This document shows, in pieces, positions 6,561-10,274 of a stretch of DNA of 10,274 bases. Each line of letters opens with the position of its first letter. Positions within the stretch are counted from its first letter, which is position 1. Made by a program: the position numbers and the translations under genes. The stretch is from Anaerolineales bacterium (lineage in GTDB: Bacteria; Chloroflexota; Anaerolineae; Promineifilales; Promineifilaceae), in assembly GCA_020432595.1 (NCBI GenBank), contig JAGQGA010000137.1, positions 1-10,274 on the forward strand, read 5' to 3'. The notes below the pieces were generated by a model. That model searched no databases. It saw only the letters and a program-made list of their open reading frames with translations, and was not told the DNA's origin.

Positions 6561-6600
6561 TTTGTCCGCGTTTATTTGTGTTCGTCTGCGTCCCATTTTG
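6561..6600 (-). repeat. Dispersed repeat copy 3 (reverse strand), intergenic
   Basis: Read on the minus strand it begins AAAATGGGACGCAGACGAA and continues with ACGCGGAC-type units. It shares AAATGGGACGC(A/G)GA with the two copies inside the megasynthase gene (1034 and 1362). The rest of the 6427-6619 gap holds the heptad hairpin, the promoter candidate and the Shine-Dalgarno; no small gene is supported there. Confidence 0.65.
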
Positions 6601-6603
6601 ATT

Positions 6604-6609
6604 AGGAGA
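6604..6609 (+). promoter_or_regulatory. Ribosome binding site AGGAGA for the phosphoribosyltransferase
   Basis: AGGAGA ends 10 nt before the ATG at 6620. It is the clearest Shine-Dalgarno in the window and fixes the start of this gene. Confidence 0.75.
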
Positions 6610-6619
6610 AGCAAAGCAG

Positions 6620-7168
6620 ATGTCCCAACGGGAAACATACACGGTCCAAATTGCTGGCCTGACCCGGCACCTCCCCCTGTTTGAAGTCGCCCCAGGGGTG
6701 CGAATTGCCATTTTCAACATGCTGGGCGACACCAATGTGGTGAAAGCGTCCGCAGCGGCGCTGGCCGACAAGCTGCATGGCACAACCGCCGACGTACTTG
6801 TAACCGCCGAAGCTAAAAGCATCCCGCTGATCTACGAAATGAGTGCCCTGATGGGGCTACCCTATGTAGTTTTACGCAAGGCGTACAAAGGCTACATGGG
6901 GGAAACCCTGAGTGCGGAGACGGTTTCGATTACCACAGGCAAGCCGCAAACGCTCTACCTAGACGAAAAAGACCGTACCCTGATTGCCGACAAGCGGGTG
7001 ATTATCGTGGATGATGTGATTAGTACGGGCAGCACGTTGCAGGGGATGGAGTCGGTGGTGGAGCGGGCAAACGGCCGTTTAATCCAAATCGCCGCCGTCT
7101 TCACCGAAGGGGAAGCTGACTGGAGCCATGTCGTGGCTTTAGGCAACCTCCCCGTTTTCACCAATTAA
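6620..7168 (+). CDS. Type I phosphoribosyltransferase, adenine/purine PRTase-like (COG0503 type)
   Basis: A 182-residue cytoplasmic protein of the type I phosphoribosyltransferase fold, which moves ribose-5-phosphate from PRPP to a purine base. The PRPP motif is VIIVDDVISTGST (residues 127-139), with the two acidic residues and the STGST loop intact. TAEAKSIPL (62-70) matches the pyrophosphate-loop region in which purine PRTases have an EAKGIPL-like motif. YVVLRKAYKGYMG and SITTGKPQTLYLDE are features I recall from a branch of adenine-PRTase-like proteins of unproven substrate, so I do not assign apt. The ATG has a good Shine-Dalgarno. The lyase gene follows after 52 nt on the same strand, suggesting one transcript. 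Salvage of adenine or another purine is likely; a link to the megasynthase is only positional. One ACGGCCGT palindrome (7071-7078) lies in the gene. Confidence 0.88.
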   Translation: MSQRETYTVQIAGLTRHLPLFEVAPGVRIAIFNMLGDTNVVKASAAALADKLHGTTADVLVTAEAKSIPLIYEMSALMGLPYVVLRKAYKGYMGETLSAETVSITTGKPQTLYLDEKDRTLIADKRVIIVDDVISTGSTLQGMESVVERANGRLIQIAAVFTEGEADWSHVVALGNLPVFTN

Positions 7169-7176
7169 TCCCACAA

Positions 7177-7208
7177 TCTTGCAGGAAACCCTGGTGCTTC
7201 CTGCAAGA
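7177..7208 (+). repeat. 11-bp perfect hairpin between the phosphoribosyltransferase and the C-S lyase
   Basis: TCTTGCAGGAA (7177-7187) and TTCCTGCAAGA (7198-7208) are exact reverse complements around a 10-nt loop. It lies between the upstream stop (7168) and the ATG at 7221, with no U-run, so termination is unlikely. It may be a dispersed intergenic palindrome, or an mRNA structure that tunes the downstream start 12 nt away. Confidence 0.65.
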
Positions 7209-7220
7209 CTAAATCCCACC

Positions 7221-8402
7221 ATGAAATACAATTTTGATGAAGTCATTGACCGACGCGGCACCCATTCCGTCAAATGGGAAGCTGGCGAACTGCTAAAGGA
7301 TTTTGGTCTAACCGACCGCTTTGACGAAGATACCATCTCGCTCTTTGTCGCCGATATGGATTTTCCTGTTCCCGAACCAGTTCTGGCTGCTCTCCATGCT
7401 CGCGTGGATCGCAAAATGTTTGGCTACAGCACCTACGACACCTCCCCCGACTATATTCAGGCCATTCAGGGCTGGTTTCGGCGACGGCACGATTGGAACA
7501 TTGATGCCGAAGCTATTGTCTACAGCCCCGGCACGGTGGAGGCGATCAACGTCCTCATCCGCACCTTTTCCCAACCGGGGGATGGCATCATCATCCAACG
7601 GCCGGTTTATGCCCCCTTCACCTCCGCCATCGAAGGCAACAATCGGCAGGTGGTCAACAACGCCCTCATCAACAACGACGGCTACTACACCATTGATTTT
7701 GCCGATCTGGAAGCAAAAGCCCAAGACCCCAACACGACGATGTTTATCCTGTGCAGCCCCCACAACCCGGTGGGGCGCGTCTGGACACCCGAAGAACTCA
7801 TCAAAATGGCCGAGATTTGCCTGGCAAACGACGTGGTGCTGGTGGCCGATGAAATCCACGGCGACCTCATTCGGCGCGGCCAAACCCATTACCCGCTTTG
7901 CACGCTGGTAGACGATGACCGGCTGATTGCCTGCACCGCCATCAATAAGACGTTTAACATGGCCGGGCTGCATTGCAGCAATATTGTGATTAACAACAAG
8001 GAGATGCGCGAGGCGTTTAAGAAGGAACTGGGGTGGAAAACCCCCACCCCCTTTGCCATCACCGCCCTGATTGCCGCCTACAACGAGGGGGAGGCGTGGC
8101 TGGAGCAGGTGAATGATTACATTGACGGCAATATCGCTTTTTTGGAGCAGTTCCTGAAGGAGCGGATGCCGCAGGTGAAGTTCCGCATTCCTGAGGGAAC
8201 CTATATTGGCTGGCTGGATTTTAGCGGCTATGGGCTGACGGATGCGGAGATTCACGACCGCATTTACAACAAGGCGAATGTGGTGCTGGAAGACGGCACG
8301 ATGTTTGGGCCGGAGGGGGCGGGGTATCAGCGTATTTGCCTGCCCAGTCCGCGCAGCCTGATTGCGGCGGCGATGGAGAGAATTGCAGCGCAATTCCCCT
8401 AA
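7221..8402 (+). CDS. MalY/PatB-type PLP-dependent C-S lyase (cystathionine beta-lyase family)
   Basis: A fold-type I PLP enzyme of the MalY/PatB group, which cleaves C-S bonds of cystathionine or cysteine conjugates to pyruvate, ammonia and a thiol. It has 393 residues, close to the roughly 390 of family members. Motifs: FVADMDFPVPEPVLAAL (42-58), YSPGTVEAIN (101-110), SPHNPVGRVW (179-188), ADEIHGDL (209-216), and the PLP lysine in INKTFNMAGL (K243). RICLPSPRS near the C-terminus carries the arginine expected to bind the substrate carboxylate. The ATG at 7221 is chosen because its length and N-terminus fit the family; an in-frame TTG at 7179 lies inside the hairpin and is less likely. No clear Shine-Dalgarno precedes the ATG. 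Substrate is not determined: it could serve methionine metabolism or, if tied to the cluster, supply or process a sulfur or amino group. Confidence 0.9.
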   Translation: MKYNFDEVIDRRGTHSVKWEAGELLKDFGLTDRFDEDTISLFVADMDFPVPEPVLAALHARVDRKMFGYSTYDTSPDYIQAIQGWFRRRHDWNIDAEAIVYSPGTVEAINVLIRTFSQPGDGIIIQRPVYAPFTSAIEGNNRQVVNNALINNDGYYTIDFADLEAKAQDPNTTMFILCSPHNPVGRVWTPEELIKMAEICLANDVVLVADEIHGDLIRRGQTHYPLCTLVDDDRLIACTAINKTFNMAGLHCSNIVINNKEMREAFKKELGWKTPTPFAITALIAAYNEGEAWLEQVNDYIDGNIAFLEQFLKERMPQVKFRIPEGTYIGWLDFSGYGLTDAEIHDRIYNKANVVLEDGTMFGPEGAGYQRICLPSPRSLIAAAMERIAAQFP

Positions 8403-8458
8403 AGGCATCCGGTAAGAGCAAACCGGTGTATTTACCCATGTGTTTGCCCAACCCAGCA

Positions 8459-8480
8459 GGGCAGACACGTGGGGCTGCCC
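8459..8480 (+). repeat. Hairpin GGGCAG...CTGCCC between convergent genes; weak terminator candidate
   Basis: GGGCAG (8459-8464) and CTGCCC (8475-8480) can pair around a 10-nt loop. It is followed by CTACCGTCTTTCTTC, only mildly T-rich. It lies in the 122-bp gap between the C-S lyase stop (8402) and the end of the leftward gene (8525), where a terminator is expected. Stem shape and the weak U-run make it either a poor terminator or a member of an intergenic repeat family. The rest of the gap (8403-8458) shows nothing clear. Confidence 0.4.
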
Positions 8481-8524
8481 CTACCGTCTTTCTTCTAAAT
8501 CTACAGGATTTTAGCAGCCAGCCA

Positions 8525-9433
8525 TCAGGAACCAGAACCGATGGCGGCAGCCAAGCGAAAACCGAGATCAAAGCCGGAATCGGCAACATCATTTCTATAG
8601 CGATCTGATGCCAACGCATGCTCAAGCGCATCATCTGACGAATTACCACGCATCACCCGACCGCCGTTTTCATGTTCAGTTGTCGTCCATTCCCAAACGT
8701 TACCGCACATATCTGTACAGCCATAGGGGCTATCTCCCTGCGGTGAATAGCGGCCAACGGCCGTTGTTCCCCCAATCCCCGCCTCCTCCGTATTAGCACA
8801 CCCCTCGCGCCACGCCCCCCAGGGATAATCCCGCCCATCCGTTCCCCGCGCCGCCTTCTCCCACTGCTCCTCCGTCGGTAACACCATCCCCGCCCACTTG
8901 GCAAACGCCGTTGCATCATGCCAATTTACCAGTACCACCGGATGGTTGGCTTTATCAACTGGAAAGGTACGTCTTTCCTCATCCCAAGCATAGGGTTCTT
9001 GGATGTCAAGCCATGCTTTTGGCACGCGATGGTGCGGGTTGGCATCCAAAAACCGCTTGTAGATGGCGTTGGTGATGGGGGTTTTACTAATCCAGTAGCC
9101 CGGCAGTTCCCGCCTTTCCTTATTTTCGCCGTACAAAAACGGCCCTGGTGGGACGTAACGCATTTCCAGCCCCGTTTTGCTGTCCACGTAGGCAAAAAAT
9201 TGTTGATAAGCGACTGCTTTGGAGCCATCTCCGGCTACCACCAGCAATTTTTCCGCCATCCCACTTCGTTCAGCATAGCCAATCAGTTGCATCACCTTCT
9301 GTGGCTTGGTCATGCCAATGGTGAATAAATCGCCCACTTCAGGAAAATGATCAAATACAAGAATCTCAAGTTCTTCGTCGCTGTAATATTTTTGCAAAAA
9401 TTGGCGCAACTGCGCCCGGTTGGGTGTTGTCAT
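8525..9433 (-). CDS. Effector-associated-domain (EAD7-like) fused to FGE-sulfatase/C-type-lectin domain
   Basis: A 302-residue protein with no signal peptide or membrane segment. Residues 1-65 (NRAQLRQFLQKYYSDEEL, FPEVGDLF, GMTKPQKVMQLIGYAERSG) look like an EAD7-type effector-associated domain, a death-like adaptor found in bacterial conflict systems. Residues about 85-295 are an FGE-sulfatase (SUMF1) fold: MRYVPPGPFLYGE, ISKTPITNAIYKRFLDANP, VNWHDATAFAKWAG, LPTEEQWEKAARGTDGRDYPWG, SPYGCTDMCGNVWEWT, RVMRG and GFRL. The cysteines that make a formylglycine-generating enzyme active, normally in the RGGSW...C...RYR region, are absent, so a binding role is more likely than oxidase activity. The ATG at 9433 is chosen because it starts just before the EAD; the frame stays open to 9601 but that extension has no domain resemblance. 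A promoter candidate sits about 40 nt upstream. Domain reading is firm for FGE, fair for the EAD. Confidence 0.85.
   Translation of the reverse strand: MTTPNRAQLRQFLQKYYSDEELEILVFDHFPEVGDLFTIGMTKPQKVMQLIGYAERSGMAEKLLVVAGDGSKAVAYQQFFAYVDSKTGLEMRYVPPGPFLYGENKERRELPGYWISKTPITNAIYKRFLDANPHHRVPKAWLDIQEPYAWDEERRTFPVDKANHPVVLVNWHDATAFAKWAGMVLPTEEQWEKAARGTDGRDYPWGAWREGCANTEEAGIGGTTAVGRYSPQGDSPYGCTDMCGNVWEWTTTEHENGGRVMRGNSSDDALEHALASDRYRNDVADSGFDLGFRLAAAIGSGS
8555..8650 (-). other. Divergent C-terminal segment of the FGE domain; possible DGR variable region
   Basis: The segment from RGN to GFR reads RGNSSDDALEHALAS then DRYRNDVADSGFDLGFR. The usual pattern here is RGGSW....R.A.R....P..R....GFR. The near-invariant tryptophan is serine, and the usual R.A and P positions are changed. 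Many codons here end in T (GAT six times, AAT, TAT, CAT, CTT, GTT, TTT), unlike the C/G-rich third positions around. This is the position where diversity-generating retroelements mutate such domains. No reverse transcriptase or template repeat is in the window, so the label is speculative. Confidence 0.3.
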
Positions 9434-9469
9434 CGGCCGGTCTCGCACATTGTTTTGGCAATGATGCCA

Positions 9470-9478
9470 AGTGTAGCA
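9470..9478 (-). promoter_or_regulatory. Candidate extended -10 promoter (TGCTACACT) for the EAD-FGE gene
   Basis: On the minus strand TG-C-TACACT lies about 36 nt before the ATG at 9433, so transcription would begin near 9463 with a leader of about 30 nt. It is the same ten-base string (TGCTACACTT) seen at 6486. A TTGGCA shortly downstream is misplaced to be a -35, and no good -35 is visible. Confidence 0.4.
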
Positions 9479-9494
9479 GAAACCGGGTCGGCAC

Positions 9495-9519
9495 GGTAGG
9501 GACGTATCGCATACGCCCT
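9495..9519. repeat. Small imperfect palindrome in the 9434-9673 gap
   Basis: GGG-A-CGTAT (9499-9507) pairs with ATACG-CCC (9511-9518) around CGC with one bulged A. It resembles the short GC-rich intergenic palindromes scattered through some bacterial genomes and has no visible coding role. Confidence 0.45.
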
Positions 9520-9568
9520 TTGCCCTCGTGTTATCCGAACAGAGGAATGGTGGCAGAGGCGCGGGCGA

Positions 9569-9645
9569 GACGGTGCGGTGGTTAGGCCGTCTGTTCACCA
9601 TGCGCCTTTCCGCACCGTCCAGCCCCTACCCAATGGGGTGGGTAG
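9569..9645. repeat. Inverted repeats behind the ABC permease gene
   Basis: GACGGTGCGG (9569-9578) and CCGCACCGTC (9610-9619) are perfect 10-bp reverse complements 31 bp apart. CTACCCA (9626-9632) and TGGGTAG (9639-9645) form a second small hairpin. Both lie just downstream of the leftward ABC permease stop (9674) and may end its transcript, although no T-run follows on the minus strand. The remaining 9434-9673 gap shows only the promoter candidate and the palindrome at 9495. Confidence 0.45.
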
Positions 9646-9673
9646 CCGGCCGTCAGCCCGCTACACCCACCAG

Positions 9674-10274
9674 CTATTCGTAGCGAAAACGCCAAACGCC
9701 GATGGTGAAAAAAAGGAGGGCAAAGCCAAGCAAAACGCCGCCTTCCAGCAGCACACCGGCCACCCCCTGCCCGCGCAGCACAATGTCGGAGAGACCGCGC
9801 ATGGCCCAAGTGGTGGGGAGGATATGAACGGCCGTTTGCATCCCCTGCGGAAAAACCTCCAGCGGGATCCACGCCCCGCCCAGTAGTGCCAGCGCCATCC
9901 CCATCATAATGCTCAAGCTGTTGGCCTGGCTTTCGGTTTTAGTAAACGCCCCCAGCATCACGCCAAAGGCCACCGCCGCCAGCCCAAACAAGAACAGCAT
10001 CAGCGCCAGCCCGGCAACCGAGTGCCCCCAATTCACCCGCAGCACATAGACCCCAAACAGCACCAAAATCGTCATCTGCACCAGCCCCAGGCCAAGCTGG
10101 CTGGCAACGGTGCCCAGCAAATAGGTGGCGGTGTGGGTGGGCGTGACCAACAGCCGCCGCAGCGTGCCCTGCGCCCGCTCAAAGGCTAGATAGCCGGAGG
10201 TGCCCAGCAGCGGGATTAGCACCCAGGTGAGCAACTGCCCCACCGCTTGATGCGCCGCGCCGTCAAAACCGCCC
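9674..10274 (-). CDS. ABC-2 type transporter permease, C-terminal part; 5' end outside window
   Basis: The C-terminal about 200 residues of an integral-membrane ABC-2 permease, the channel half of an exporter for drugs, lipids or polysaccharides. The frame is open to the right edge (GGFDGAAHQAVGQLL...), so the GTG at 10243 is probably not the start. At least five hydrophobic segments are visible, roughly LLTWVLIPLLG, ATYLLGTVASQLGLG...LFGVYVL, LALMLFLFGLAAVAFGVML, LSIMMGMALALLGGAW and GVLLGFALLFFTIGVW. The cytoplasmic motif AFERAQGTLRRLLVTP between the first two, and the late IPLEVFP...LPTTWAMRGL, are characteristic. It ends with RFRYE and a TAG stop. The ATPase partner would be expected to the right of the window. 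Export of the megasynthase product is conceivable, but it is on the opposite strand and nothing links them directly. One ACGGCCGT (9828-9835) lies in the gene. Confidence 0.87.
   Translation of the reverse strand, partial: GGFDGAAHQAVGQLLTWVLIPLLGTSGYLAFERAQGTLRRLLVTPTHTATYLLGTVASQLGLGLVQMTILVLFGVYVLRVNWGHSVAGLALMLFLFGLAAVAFGVMLGAFTKTESQANSLSIMMGMALALLGGAWIPLEVFPQGMQTAVHILPTTWAMRGLSDIVLRGQGVAGVLLEGGVLLGFALLFFTIGVWRFRYE

Noticed and set aside
7179..7181. TTG start for the C-S lyase, 14 codons upstream
   Set aside because: It lies in a hairpin, has no ribosome binding site, and the ATG at 7221 matches the family N-terminus and length.
7308..8468. 386-codon open frame on the minus strand opposite the C-S lyase
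   Set aside because: The plus strand has all MalY/PatB motifs; the antisense product shows no recognisable domain.
8525..9433. Active formylglycine-generating enzyme
   Set aside because: The cysteines needed in the C-terminal RGGSW...C...RYR region are absent and no sulfatase gene is nearby.
9434..9601. N-terminal extension of the EAD-FGE protein to 9601
   Set aside because: The 56 added residues have no domain resemblance, overlap the promoter candidate and intergenic palindromes, and precede an ATG that fits the EAD start.

Overview
The window is about 10.3 kb of moderately GC-rich bacterial DNA (GC not computed). It shows five protein-coding genes and no RNA genes or insertion sequences. 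Its style is many 7-bp tandem repeats, many copies of an octamer palindrome, a death-like effector-associated domain fused to a sulfatase-modifying-factor domain, and a hybrid PKS-NRPS. That suggests a filamentous Chloroflexota (Anaerolineae/Caldilineae type) or a similarly repeat-rich lineage such as a cyanobacterium. This placement is inference; no marker gene is present.

Bases 1-6426 (+) are the 3' part of a giant polyketide synthase/nonribosomal peptide synthetase gene. The reading frame is open from base 1, so the ketosynthase and the true start lie upstream. The visible order is [KS end]-AT-(possible DH remnant)-ACP-C-A-PCP-thioester reductase. It adds one malonyl unit without beta-keto reduction in this module, then one amino acid (pocket residues look glycine-like). 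The chain is released by NAD(P)H reduction as an aldehyde or alcohol.

A 193-bp gap (6427-6619) holds a hairpin of heptad repeats, a candidate extended -10 promoter, a second dispersed repeat and a good Shine-Dalgarno. After it come two more rightward genes: a purine-type phosphoribosyltransferase (6620-7168) and a MalY/PatB-type PLP C-S lyase (7221-8402), separated by an 11-bp hairpin. These two probably form a small unit. A link to the megasynthase is possible but not shown.

The right part is leftward. A 302-residue protein (9433-8525) joins an effector-associated (EAD7-like) adaptor domain to an FGE-sulfatase/C-type-lectin fold domain. That domain lacks the formylglycine-generating cysteines and has an unusual C-terminal segment where diversity-generating retroelements usually act. 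Upstream of it is the C-terminal part of an ABC-2 transporter permease that runs off the right edge (10274-9674). The 240-bp gap between them carries inverted repeats and a promoter candidate matching the one at 6486.

Two genome-scale signals stand out. The exact palindrome ACGGCCGT occurs 17 times where well under one is expected. Heptameric tandem repeats of the kind seen between genes are also embedded in frame in loops and linkers of the megasynthase.
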